Positions 1-7,785 of a stretch of DNA of 64,000 nucleotides are shown one piece after another; positions within the stretch are counted from its first letter, which is position 1, and every line of letters begins with the position of its first letter. Source of the DNA: Pseudoflavonifractor sp. MSJ-37 (GTDB lineage: Bacteria > Bacillota > Clostridia > Oscillospirales > Oscillospiraceae); contig NZ_JAHLPP010000002.1 in the NCBI RefSeq assembly GCF_018917965.1, forward strand, positions 248,001-312,000, given 5' to 3'. Below the pieces are notes generated by a model. It searched no databases and had not been told where the DNA came from. It saw nothing but the letters and a program-made list of their open reading frames with translations. The position numbers were made by a program, and so were the translations under genes.

Positions 1-149
1 AGGCGGGCCCGGCTGCTCTGATCCCCTACGGCCCCCATGCCCCCCGGCTGGCCCAGCCCGGTCAGGAGGCCTGGGAGCTCCAGATCCGGACCGATCCCAC
101 GCCGCCGGAGGGCGGCGCCGATCCCCTGGTCCAGCCGGACCAAGCATAG
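1..149 (+). CDS. C-terminal end of a CDS, probably tilS (partial)
   Basis: An open frame enters from the left edge and stops with TAG at 147-149, 19 bp before the hpt start. The visible 48 residues end in a Pro/Gly-rich tail (...DPLVQPDQA) and carry no diagnostic motif. In Firmicutes tilS (tRNA(Ile)-lysidine synthase) usually precedes hpt and ftsH, which is the order seen here, so tilS is the best guess from context only. Confidence 0.4.
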   Translation, partial: AGPAALIPYGPHAPRLAQPGQEAWELQIRTDPTPPEGGADPLVQPDQA

Positions 150-168
150 AAAGGAAGGAAGCAAGAAT

Positions 169-714
169 ATGCTGGAACAAGACATCGAGCGTGTGCTCTT
201 CTCGGAGGAGCAGCTCAAACAGCGGGTGGCGGAGATCGCCCAGCAGATCGACCGGGACTATGAGGGCAAAGAGCCCCTGCTGGTCAGCGTCCTGCGGGGC
301 TCCTTCGTGTTCATGGCCGATCTGGTGCGCCAGATCACACTGCCCTGCACCGTGGACTTCATGGCCGTGTCCTCCTACGGCAGCGGCACCACCAGCTCCG
401 GCCAGGTGAAGATCGTGAAGGACCTGTCCGAGCAGATCGAAGGCAAGGACGTCATCGTGGTGGAGGACATCCTGGACAGCGGCAACACCCTGTCCTACCT
501 GCTGAAGCTGCTGGAGGCCCGCCATCCCGCCTCCATCCGGCTGTGTACCCTGCTGGATAAGCCCGAGCGCCGCACCAAGCCCGTCCATGTGGACTACTCC
601 GGCTTCTCCATCCCGGACGCCTTCGTGGTGGGCTATGGCCTGGACTACGACGAGAAATACCGCAACCTGCCCTATATCGGCATCCTGAAGCCCCGAGTCT
701 ACGGTGGGGAATGA
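169..714 (+). CDS. hpt: Hypoxanthine phosphoribosyltransferase
   Basis: Purine-salvage enzyme of the cytosol that joins hypoxanthine or guanine to PRPP to give IMP or GMP. The 181-residue protein has the PRPP-binding signature VIVVEDILDSGNT at residues 95-107 and the N-terminal LVSVLRGSF loop, and its length is normal for the family. The ATG at 169 is chosen because a purine-rich Shine-Dalgarno (AGGAAGGAAG) lies just upstream; a longer frame exists upstream but has neither a site nor similarity. It lies between the probable tilS and ftsH, a conserved Firmicutes arrangement, and is probably co-transcribed with tilS. Confidence 0.95.
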   Translation: MLEQDIERVLFSEEQLKQRVAEIAQQIDRDYEGKEPLLVSVLRGSFVFMADLVRQITLPCTVDFMAVSSYGSGTTSSGQVKIVKDLSEQIEGKDVIVVEDILDSGNTLSYLLKLLEARHPASIRLCTLLDKPERRTKPVHVDYSGFSIPDAFVVGYGLDYDEKYRNLPYIGILKPRVYGGE

Positions 715-766
715 GTCCTCCGGTCCCTCTGCCGATGGGCGGGACCGGATCATAAGTCTGAAAGCG

Positions 767-816
767 CGTTCCCCCGGTGACCGGGACGGAGCGCCGGGGG
801 GAGTGTCCGTTTTTTG
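767..816 (+). terminator. GC-rich hairpin with T-tract in the hpt-ftsH gap
   Basis: CCCCCGG near 770-776 can pair with CCGGGGGG at 794-801, and a second pairing ACGGA (785-789)/TCCGT (806-810) runs straight into a T run at 811-815. It could terminate or attenuate hpt transcription. The T run overlaps the TTG start of ftsH, so the hairpin could also affect ftsH translation. Weak by eye. Confidence 0.35.
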
Positions 817-2787
817 AATAAGAGAGGAAGTCTGCGCGACATCGGCTTTTCCCTGCTGGTGGTCGTGATCCTGCTGACCAGCATCTTCACGCTCCAGGGG
901 ACCAATGCCCAGCCCCAGCTGACCTACGGCGACATCCGCCAGCTCCTGGTCCAGCAGAAGGTCTCCGACGTGACGGTGAAGGGGGACCGGCTCACCCTCA
1001 CCCTGCGGGACAAGGATGAGTACGGCACCACCGTGCTCACCCACGACCTGCCCAGCTTCGACACCTTCTACGCAGAATTCAACGATATGCTGGTCAGCCA
1101 GCGGGACGCGGGCCTGCTGACCTATGATTACAGCGGTGCGTTCCAGAAGCCCTGGTGGTTCGATATGATCGCCTGGGTGGGCGTGATCGCCCTGTTCGGC
1201 GGCCTGTGGTATGTGATGTTCCTCCGCCAGAACGGTGGAGGCGCCGGGGGCGGCGGCGACCGCACCGCCCGCTTCGGCCGGGCCCGGACCCGCACCATGG
1301 ACGATCAGGCCAAGCGGGTCAGCTTCTCCGATGTGGCCGGCGCCAAGGAGGAGAAGGCGGAGCTCCAGGAGATCGTGGAGTTCCTGCGAGACCCCAAGCG
1401 CTTCCTGAGCCTGGGCGCCCGGATCCCCAAGGGCGTCCTGCTGGTGGGCCCTCCGGGCACCGGCAAGACCCTGCTGGCCAAGGCCGTGGCCGGAGAGGCC
1501 GGGGTCCACTTCCTGTCCATCTCCGGCTCCGACTTCGTGGAGCTCTATGTGGGCGTGGGCGCCAGCCGGGTCCGGGATCTGTTCGACCAGGCCAAGAAGA
1601 ACGCCCCCGCCATCGTCTTCATCGACGAGATCGACGCCGTGGGCCGCCAGCGCGGCGCCGGCCTGGGCGGCGGACATGACGAGCGGGAGCAGACCCTGAA
1701 CCAGCTCCTGGTGGAGATGGACGGCTTCGGCTCCAACGAGGGCGTGGTGGTCCTGGCCGCCACCAACCGGCAGGACATCCTGGATCCCGCCCTCCTGCGC
1801 CCCGGACGCTTCGACCGGCAGGTCTATGTAGGTCCCCCGGACGCTCTGGGCCGGGAGGAGATCCTCCGGGTCCACGCCCGGAACAAGCCGCTGGGCGATG
1901 ACGTGAGCCTGCGGGAGCTGGCCCGGTCTACCGGCGGCTTCACCGGCGCCGACCTGGAGAACCTGATGAACGAGGCCGCCCTACTGGCCGCCCGCCGGCA
2001 CGAGCGCTTCATCGCCATGCGGGACCTGCGGGAGGCCGTCATCAAAGTGGTGGCCGGCCCCGAGAAAAAGAGCCGGGTGGTGATCCAGCGGGAGCGGGAC
2101 CTGACCGCCTATCACGAGGCGGGCCACGCCATCGTGATCCATGAGCTGGAGACTCAGGACCCGGTCCATCAGATCACCATCATCCCCAGAGGCCAGGCGG
2201 GAGGCATGACCATCTCTCTTCCCCGGGAGGACGTGTCCTTCCTGTCCCGGCAGGCCCTGACCGAGCGGATCGCCGTCTGTCTGGGCGGCCGGGCCGCCGA
2301 ACAGCTGGCTCTGAACGACATCTCCACCGGCGCGGGGAACGACCTTCAGAAGGCCACCTCCATCGCCCGGAACATGGTCACCCGCTACGGCATGAGCGAC
2401 CGTCTGGGCAACGTAGTGTTCGACTCCGGCCATGGCGAGGTGTTCATCGGCCGCTCCATGGCCCAGACCAAGACCTACTCCGAAGAGGTGGCCGCCATCA
2501 TCGACGAGGAGGTCAAGGCTCTGATCGACCAGGCCTATGCCCGGTGCCAGGAGATCCTCCGCGCCCGCCGGCCGGAGCTGGAGCGCACCGCCCGGTATCT
2601 GCTGGAGTATGAGAACATGGACGCCAAGACGTTCGAGCTGGTGTTCTCCGGCTCTGACGAGCCCCTCCCGCCCCCGGAGGGCTGGGCGGCCCCGGCAGAC
2701 CCAGGACCGGACCTCCTGCCCGAAGTCACCGGCGGGAAGCCCCGCTCCAAGGCCGCGGAGGCTCCCGTCTCCGAGGATGAAAAATGA
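814..2787 (+). CDS. ftsH: ATP-dependent zinc metalloprotease FtsH
   Basis: Membrane-anchored AAA+ protease that extracts and degrades membrane and short-lived cytosolic proteins. The 657 residues show an N-terminal membrane segment (about 11-30), an extracytoplasmic domain, a second membrane segment (about 116-137), a Gly-rich linker, Walker A GPPGTGKT (212-219), Walker [11 protein letters not shown], the second region of homology, and the zinc site HEAGH near residue 435. The start is TTG at 814: the N-terminus [12 protein letters not shown] is typical for the family, no in-frame ATG lies upstream, and GGGGGGAG lies about 10 nt upstream. The acidic, Pro-rich C-terminal tail is variable in the family. 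Confidence 0.96.
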   Translation: MNKRGSLRDIGFSLLVVVILLTSIFTLQGTNAQPQLTYGDIRQLLVQQKVSDVTVKGDRLTLTLRDKDEYGTTVLTHDLPSFDTFYAEFNDMLVSQRDAGLLTYDYSGAFQKPWWFDMIAWVGVIALFGGLWYVMFLRQNGGGAGGGGDRTARFGRARTRTMDDQAKRVSFSDVAGAKEEKAELQEIVEFLRDPKRFLSLGARIPKGVLLVGPPGTGKTLLAKAVAGEAGVHFLSISGSDFVELYVGVGASRVRDLFDQAKKNAPAIVFIDEIDAVGRQRGAGLGGGHDEREQTLNQLLVEMDGFGSNEGVVVLAATNRQDILDPALLRPGRFDRQVYVGPPDALGREEILRVHARNKPLGDDVSLRELARSTGGFTGADLENLMNEAALLAARRHERFIAMRDLREAVIKVVAGPEKKSRVVIQRERDLTAYHEAGHAIVIHELETQDPVHQITIIPRGQAGGMTISLPREDVSFLSRQALTERIAVCLGGRAAEQLALNDISTGAGNDLQKATSIARNMVTRYGMSDRLGNVVFDSGHGEVFIGRSMAQTKTYSEEVAAIIDEEVKALIDQAYARCQEILRARRPELERTARYLLEYENMDAKTFELVFSGSDEPLPPPEGWAAPADPGPDLLPEVTGGKPRSKAAEAPVSEDEK

Positions 2788-2803
2788 CTCTGACGGCACG
2801 ACC

Positions 2804-2842
2804 GCGCCCCCGCTCGAATGAGCGGGGGCGCCTTGTGTTTTT
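2804..2842 (+). terminator. Intrinsic terminator after ftsH
   Basis: An 11-bp stem, GCGCCCCCGCT (2804-2814) with AGCGGGGGCGC (2821-2831), is followed by CCTTGTGTTTTT. It lies 17 bp after the ftsH stop. A weak promoter (TTGTGT 2833-2838, 16 bp, TAAAAT 2855-2860) overlaps its tail and could serve the next gene. Confidence 0.8.
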
Positions 2843-2900
2843 CGTCCGATATGTTAAAATATGTTCCAGGATATCTCGAAACCGGAAAGGAGCGGCGTAT

Positions 2901-3542
2901 ATGTCGCAGGCGTCCACCCTTCATTTCTTAGAGGAACTGGCCCGGAGCCTGGTCCGGCAGTTCGGCCCCCGGTGCGAAGCCGCCGTCCATGACCTGACGG
3001 TCCCGGACCGGTGCCGGTCCATCGCAGCCATCGAGAACGGCCAGATCAGCGGCCGGGCCGTGGGAGACGGGCCCTCTCCCCTCATGCTGGAGGCCCTGCG
3101 GGGCGGCCGCGGCCCCCGGGAGGACCATGTCTGCGGCCTGCGCCGCACCAGAGACGGCAAGATGCTCAAGTCCAGCGTCTGCTTCTACCGGGATGAGGCC
3201 GGGGCCCCCGCGGCCGCCCTGGAGATCTCCTACGACATCAGCCTCCTGCTGTCCATGGAGGAGGACCTGCGGCAGTTCACCGCCCCACAGCCTCTCCAGA
3301 CGCCGGAGGGACCGGTGCGCAGTGTCAACGTCCTGCTGGACGAGCTGATCGAAGAGAGCGTCCGTCGGGTGGGCAGGCCGGTGGCCCTGATGAGCAAGGA
3401 CGACAAGGTGGAGGCGGTCCGCTTCCTGGAGCAGTCCGGAGCCTTCCTCATCACCAAGAGCAGTGAAAAGATCTGCAAGTTCTTCCACGTCTCCAAGTAC
3501 ACCCTCTACAACTATATCGATGAGGCGAAGGAGGGGCGGTGA
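2901..3542 (+). CDS. YheO/DauR-type transcriptional regulator (PAS-like + HTH)
   Basis: A 213-residue protein of the YheO/DauR family. The N-terminal sensor half (about 10-125) contains the family features VHDL, SPLMLEAL and DGKMLKSSVCFYRDEAG; the C-terminal half ends in a helix-turn-helix (ICKFFHVSKYTLYNYIDEA, about 190-208). The start at 2901 follows AAAGGAG; the longer frame upstream runs through the ftsH terminator and is rejected. Members studied elsewhere respond to amino-acid or related small metabolites; the ligand here is unknown. It is monocistronic, followed by repeat copy A, and faces the convergent purine-type amidohydrolase genes. Confidence 0.85.
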   Translation: MSQASTLHFLEELARSLVRQFGPRCEAAVHDLTVPDRCRSIAAIENGQISGRAVGDGPSPLMLEALRGGRGPREDHVCGLRRTRDGKMLKSSVCFYRDEAGAPAAALEISYDISLLLSMEEDLRQFTAPQPLQTPEGPVRSVNVLLDELIEESVRRVGRPVALMSKDDKVEAVRFLEQSGAFLITKSSEKICKFFHVSKYTLYNYIDEAKEGR

Positions 3543-3560
3543 GCTCTCGGCGGTATTCGG

Positions 3561-4257
3561 TCCGCCCGCAGGCGGGGCATTGTGTCTTCGCTTGCGCAGC
3601 CGTTGGCTGTTTTTCCCGCCGCGGGCGGGACGGAATGTGTCCTCGCCGGACGGGCGCCCTGCGCGGGCAGCGCCCTATTTCTTTTTCTGTGCGTCAGAAA
3701 AAGAAACAGGGGAAAGAAAAAGGACCGCCAGAGGGGGACAGTCGATCCCCCTCTGGACTCCCCCCAATGCGTCCCCGGCCGGCGTTCGAAGGCAACAGCG
3801 CCCGCGTGAGCCTGGCAGCACACACACGTTTGCCCGGCGCTCCCGACGGACGTTTTTCGGCTCAAAAGACAAGATGGCCTGCCGCTTCGAAGGGCAGGAT
3901 CGGACGGGAGCATTTCGTGCGTCCAGACCATCATAGGGGCGGCGTCCCCGACGCCCCACCATAGACTTTCGACCGTGCGCTCCGCGCGATCAGAGGACAT
4001 CCGAGACGAGGACAGGGCCTTTATGACCGAACGAGGAGAGGACGAGCGCATAGGGGGTGTCCAGAGGGGAGGTCCGCCCCCTCTGGCGTTCTTTTTCTTT
4101 TCCCCCTTTCTTTTTTCTCACGTGAGAAAAAGAAAGGGGGCCCCCGCCGAGCAGGCGGCCCGCGCGCACCCGCAAGGGGCATGCCGCATCCGTAAGGCGG
4201 CAGAGCCGCCAACGGCTGCGCAAGCGAGCGCATCCCCCGTCCCCGCCCATGGCGGGA
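3561..4257 (+). repeat. R1 structured intergenic element, copy A
   Basis: This fills the 798-bp gap between two convergent genes. From the left: outer CCGCCC-type hairpin, pyrimidine hairpin TTTCTTTTTCTG (3678-3689) with CAGAAAAAGAAA (3695-3706), hairpin CCAGAGGGGGA (3728-3738) with TCCCCCTCTGG (3746-3756), a core of about 300 bp, hairpin CCAGAGGGG (4061-4069) with CCCCTCTGG (4078-4086), a long palindrome centred on CACGTG (4102-4140), CCGCC-gagca-GGCGG (4144-4158), an extra module of about 60 bp, and an outer hairpin. The right arm is the reverse complement of the left. Open frames inside are low-complexity and differ between copies, so no protein is called. Confidence 0.85.
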
Positions 4258-4268
4258 CCCCAGACGAA

Positions 4269-4308
4269 AGCGCGTCCCTGGAGCTCACGCTCCAGGGACG
4301 CGCTGTTT
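4269..4308 (-). terminator. Perfect 16-bp hairpin downstream of the amidohydrolase gene
   Basis: AGCGCGTCCCTGGAGC (4269-4284) pairs perfectly with GCTCCAGGGACGCGCT (4289-4304) around a 4-nt loop, 33 bp past the stop codon of the minus-strand gene. The flanking T-tract is short in both directions, so termination is probable rather than certain. Confidence 0.65.
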
Positions 4309-4340
4309 CATATGCCTTGCTCAGGACCGGACCCGTCGGC

Positions 4341-5750
4341 TCAGCCGTAGGTGCGGTTCCACTTGTGGCCCTCGCGGCGGTTGGTGATGCCGCCGCGCTC
4401 ACAGAGATCCTCGGCGCACTTCTGCACCTTGCGGTAGATCTCCTTCTCGTCCTTCACGGTGGTGATGACGCCGTTCTCCATCAGCATCTTGCCGTCGACC
4501 ATCGCGCCGACGATGTTCTTGATGGAGGAGGAGTACACCAGCGTGGACACGGGGTTGTGCATGGGGATGGCCTTGGGGCACTCCAGAGGATCGAAGATCA
4601 CCAGGTCGGCCTTCTTGCCGACCTCCAGAGAACCGATCTCCTTGTCCAAGCCCACGGCGCGGGCGCCGTCGATGGTGGCCATCTCCAGGACCTTCTCGGC
4701 GGACATGGCCAGGGGGTTCCGGGTGGCGACCTTGTGCTGGAGGGCGGTGAACTTCATCAGCTCCACCATGTCCTGCGCGTTGTTGCTGGCGGCGCCGTCC
4801 ACGCCCAGAGAGACGGTGATGTCGTTGCGGAGCATCTTGGGCACATCGGCCACGCCGGAGGACAGATACTGGTTGGAACAGACGTTGTGGGACACCTTCA
4901 TGTCGTACTTCTTGGCCATGGCGATGTCCTTGTCGGTCAGGTAGCAGCAGTGGACCATCAGCACGTTGGGGCCGACGATACCCAGCTCCTCCAGCACCTC
5001 AGCGTCGGGCTTGCCATGGAGCTCCTGCGCGGCGTCGCGGTCCCAGGGCGTCTCGGAGATGTGGACGGTGAAGCCGGACTTGTACTCGTTGGTCACGCGC
5101 CACAGCATCTGCAGGTTCTCCTTGGTGTTGGACCAGATGGCGGCAGGGGCCACCCACACCTGGATGCGGCCGTTCTCACTGTTGTGATAGGCGTCGAACA
5201 CCCGGTAGAGGTCCTTCTCGATGGTGGCGGTATCCTGCATGATGCCGGGATGCACACCGAACTGCTTGCCGGTGTTCATGCATCCGCGGCCCAGGATGCC
5301 GCGGATGCCCAGGTCCCGCATGGCGTCCACCACGCCGTCGGACAGCTCGCCGATGGGATGGGGATACATATAGTCCAGCATGGTGGTGATGCCGCTGTGC
5401 AGGCCCTCCATGCAGCCCAGCATGGACGCCAGATAGCAGTCCTCCCGGGTCAGGTTGGTGGCGGCGGGGAAGGTCATGGTCTCCAGCCAGTCCTTCAGCA
5501 CCATGTCGTCGCCCAGGCCCTTCAGCAGGGTCTGGAACAGATGGTTGTGGGTGTTCACGAAGCCGGGGAAGACGATCTTGCCGTCCAGGTCCGTGACTCT
5601 GGCCGCGTCGGTGTACTTGGCCTCCAGCTCGGCGCTGGGGCCCACCTCGACGATGCGGCCGTCCTTGACCGCGACAGCACCCTGGAAGAAGATGTTGCGC
5701 TCCTTGTCGACAGTGACGATGATCCCGTTTTTCAGCAGATGGTCGATCAT
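4341..5750 (-). CDS. Amidohydrolase (SsnA/TrzA-like aminohydrolase)
   Basis: A metal-dependent hydrolase of the TIM-barrel amidohydrolase superfamily, 469 residues, of the subgroup that deaminates purines, triazines or related N-heterocycles. Visible metal-site motifs are VNTHNH after strand 1, VHISET (His of strand 6 with the HxxE signature), VHCCYL, and LGVDGAASNN with the strand-8 Asp. The start at 5750 follows AAGGAG. It lies 26 bp behind an NCS2 nucleobase permease on the same strand, so uptake and deamination of one nucleobase-like compound is the likely joint role. The substrate (guanine, 8-oxoguanine, other) cannot be decided from sequence. Confidence 0.85.
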   Translation of the reverse strand: MIDHLLKNGIIVTVDKERNIFFQGAVAVKDGRIVEVGPSAELEAKYTDAARVTDLDGKIVFPGFVNTHNHLFQTLLKGLGDDMVLKDWLETMTFPAATNLTREDCYLASMLGCMEGLHSGITTMLDYMYPHPIGELSDGVVDAMRDLGIRGILGRGCMNTGKQFGVHPGIMQDTATIEKDLYRVFDAYHNSENGRIQVWVAPAAIWSNTKENLQMLWRVTNEYKSGFTVHISETPWDRDAAQELHGKPDAEVLEELGIVGPNVLMVHCCYLTDKDIAMAKKYDMKVSHNVCSNQYLSSGVADVPKMLRNDITVSLGVDGAASNNAQDMVELMKFTALQHKVATRNPLAMSAEKVLEMATIDGARAVGLDKEIGSLEVGKKADLVIFDPLECPKAIPMHNPVSTLVYSSSIKNIVGAMVDGKMLMENGVITTVKDEKEIYRKVQKCAEDLCERGGITNRREGHKWNRTYG

Positions 5751-5776
5751 GATAGCATTGCTCCTTTTTTCTTCAC

Positions 5777-7144
5777 TTAGTCCTCAGCGGCCTCCGCGTC
5801 CCGGTCCTCCTGCGTCTTAGGCAGGACGATGTTGAGGACGATGGCGGTCAGAGCCACCAGGATGATGCTGGACTCACCAAAGAACATCTGGACATAGCCG
5901 CCCACCACATCCAGGGTGTCCTTCGCGAAGGAGAGGCCCAGGCCCAGGGTGAGGGAGATGCCGCAGACGAGCATAGAGCGGCTGGTGAAGCGGCTCTTGG
6001 CCACCAGGGACATACCGCTCATGGTGATCATGGAGAACACGACGACCGTAGCGCCGCCCACCACACAGTTGGGGATGGTGGACAGCAGGGCTGCCAGCTT
6101 GGGGCAGAAGGCCGCCACGATCAGGGTGATGGCGCCGGTGCCCATGACCCAGCGGGAGCAGACCTTGGTCATGGCCACGATGCCGGAGCACTGGCTGTAG
6201 GAGCCGGTGGCGAAGCAGTTGAAGAAGGAGGAGAAGATACAGCCCACGGCGTTGCCCAGGATACCGCCGGAGAGCTCCTCATCCAGAGGCTGGCGGCCCA
6301 GGCCGCCGGTGGCGGAAACGGTCATGTCGCCGGTCATCTCCACGGCGTTGATGAAGTAGAGCAGGATGAAGACCAGGATGAACTCCAAACGGAACTCCAG
6401 GGGAGCGCCGCCGTTGCCGAAGGCCAGAGGCTGGGGGATGTCGAACCACTTGGCGGAGGCGATGCTGGAGAAGTCCACATAGCCGGCCACGGCGGCCACG
6501 ATGTAGCCGGCCACGATGCCGATCAGCACGGCGGCAGCGTTGATCATGCCCTTGCCGAAGGCGCTGCAGGCCACGATGACCACGATGACCAGCGCGCCGA
6601 TCAGCCAGTTATGAGGCTGGCCCATAGCGGGGTCGCCCTGGCCGCCGGCCAGGTTGTAGATAGCCACGGAGAAGCAGGAGATGCCGATCGACACGATGAT
6701 GGTACCGGTGACGATGGGCGGGAAGTACTTGCGGATATAGGGAAGAAGGAATGCCACGAAAACGGAAGAGAACGCGGCGACGAGCTGCGCGCCGAACAGG
6801 ACGGGGAGGCCCAGGTCCTCATTGGTGGCGACGGCCAGACAGATGGGCAGGAAGGTGTAGGTCAAACCCATCATGATGGGCAGTCCCGAACCGATCCGTA
6901 TCTTGCCGATCTTGATGGGGAACGCCTGGATCAGGGTGGCCACGCCGGCGCCCAGTACGGAGCACTGGATGAGCAGGGTGGCGTGGTAGCTGTCCATGCC
7001 GCAGGCGTTGGCCACCAGGATCATGGGCACGATGTTGCCCACGAACATGGCCAGCAGTTGCTGGAATCCAAGCGGGAATGCCTGGAGGAACGGCGGTCTG
7101 CCGTCCAACTCGTAGATCGCGTTGCTCTTGTTGTTCTGTTTCAA
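5777..7144 (-). CDS. NCS2 family uracil/xanthine-type permease
   Basis: An integral membrane nucleobase symporter of the NCS2 family, about 455 residues with 12-14 hydrophobic segments. Conserved features include the N-terminal PPFLQAFPLGFQQLLAMFVGN, the central NAVEMTGDMTVSATGG substrate-site region, and FNCFATGSYSQCSG. I choose TTG at 7144 because GGAGG lies 9 nt upstream; the longer GTG start at 7171 has no ribosome site. It is the first gene of a two-gene operon with the amidohydrolase. A long leader of about 285 nt with a possible intrinsic terminator precedes it. Confidence 0.9.
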   Translation of the reverse strand: MKQNNKSNAIYELDGRPPFLQAFPLGFQQLLAMFVGNIVPMILVANACGMDSYHATLLIQCSVLGAGVATLIQAFPIKIGKIRIGSGLPIMMGLTYTFLPICLAVATNEDLGLPVLFGAQLVAAFSSVFVAFLLPYIRKYFPPIVTGTIIVSIGISCFSVAIYNLAGGQGDPAMGQPHNWLIGALVIVVIVACSAFGKGMINAAAVLIGIVAGYIVAAVAGYVDFSSIASAKWFDIPQPLAFGNGGAPLEFRLEFILVFILLYFINAVEMTGDMTVSATGGLGRQPLDEELSGGILGNAVGCIFSSFFNCFATGSYSQCSGIVAMTKVCSRWVMGTGAITLIVAAFCPKLAALLSTIPNCVVGGATVVVFSMITMSGMSLVAKSRFTSRSMLVCGISLTLGLGLSFAKDTLDVVGGYVQMFFGESSIILVALTAIVLNIVLPKTQEDRDAEAAED

Positions 7145-7275
7145 AGTATGATCCCTCCGAAGGATGTCCACCAGGAAGAGTCGTTCTCTTCCTAACTATC
7201 TCATCTCGTTGCGGACGGAGCGGCGCTGCTTTGGAGGTCAGGGTATGCGCCGCTGCCTGTGGCCCGTTCACAAGC

Positions 7276-7319
7276 AAAAAAGTACCGCCGTCCACCCACA
7301 GCAGGGCAGACGCCGGCGG
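7276..7319 (-). promoter_or_regulatory. Possible leader terminator/attenuator of the NCS2-amidohydrolase operon
   Basis: Read on the minus strand, CCGCCG (7319-7314) can pair with CGGCGG (7290-7285), followed after three bases by six T (7281-7276). It lies between the predicted promoter and the permease start, as expected of a cis-acting attenuator. I do not recognise a guanine, xanthine or PRPP aptamer in the sequence in front of it. The rest of the gap 7145-7435 holds no gene that I can support. Confidence 0.35.
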
Positions 7320-7435
7320 GTCGGGCCGGGTCAGGATACAGGCATGAGGACAGGATAAGATGAGAAAAGAACCCTGTTCCTCCCGCGCATTCACTGCAAG
7401 CGCGGCTGACGATGATCCCTCCTTTTCTGTTAAAA

Positions 7436-7464
7436 ATGATACAATACCTTATATGAGTTGTCCA
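7436..7464 (-). promoter_or_regulatory. Promoter of the NCS2-amidohydrolase operon
   Basis: Minus-strand -35 TGGACA (7464-7459) and -10 TATCAT (7441-7436) are separated by 17 bp in an AT-rich patch, pointing at the permease. Confidence 0.5.
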
Positions 7465-7588
7465 TGACTTTTTGTAAGGGCGCATCAACAAATCGGGGCC
7501 GAAATGATTTGCTATTTGACAGCCTTTATGCGATCGAACATGGGCCGATATTTCATTGGAAAGAACTTCCGTCCCTGTGCAGCCGGGC

Positions 7589-7618
7589 TTTTCCACATTA
7601 TCCACATAGTTTTCCACA
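7589..7618 (+). other. Cluster of three tandem DnaA-box sequences
   Basis: TTTTCCACA (7589-7597), TTATCCACA (7598-7606, the consensus DnaA box) and TTTTCCACA (7610-7618) lie in the same orientation, spaced 0 and 3 bp apart, in a gene-free stretch about 30 kb from dnaA. The remainder of 7465-7731 has no recognisable gene. Confidence 0.6.
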
Positions 7619-7731
7619 GGTCTCCGGACAGTCGGCGAATACCGACATTCATTTTCGAGGGTCAGACCTCATGAAAGGAACTATTTTCCATGGCAGATCG
7701 CACGATCCTCCTATCGTCCAGATATAGAACA

Positions 7732-7759
7732 GGGCGGGCCCCTTTTGCGAGGCCCGCCC
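7732..7759 (-). terminator. Hairpin downstream of hydF
   Basis: GGGCGGGCC (7732-7740) pairs with GGCCCGCCC (7751-7759). It lies 27 bp after the hydF stop; the following T content on the minus strand is poor (TGTTCT). Confidence 0.5.
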
Positions 7760-7785
7760 CTTATCCTATCCACTTTTCGGTCCGA

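Noticed and set aside
4102..4140. CACGTG-centred palindromes in R1 as additional parS sites
   Set aside because: The core matches parS only in the central part; the flanks (TTTCT/AGAAA) differ from TGTTN/NAACA and copy D has CACGCG, so they are treated as hairpin arms.
3561..4257. R1 as an insertion sequence with its own transposase
   Set aside because: No frame in any copy shows a transposase motif, and no target-site duplication is visible at the borders.
3975..5780. Long plus-strand frame through R1 copy A and antisense to the amidohydrolase gene
   Set aside because: It is a GC-bias shadow with low-complexity composition; the minus-strand gene has all catalytic motifs.
7201..7617. 138-codon minus-strand frame upstream of the NCS2 permease
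   Set aside because: It runs through the predicted promoter and the DnaA-box cluster, lacks a convincing ribosome site and shows no conserved-looking segment.
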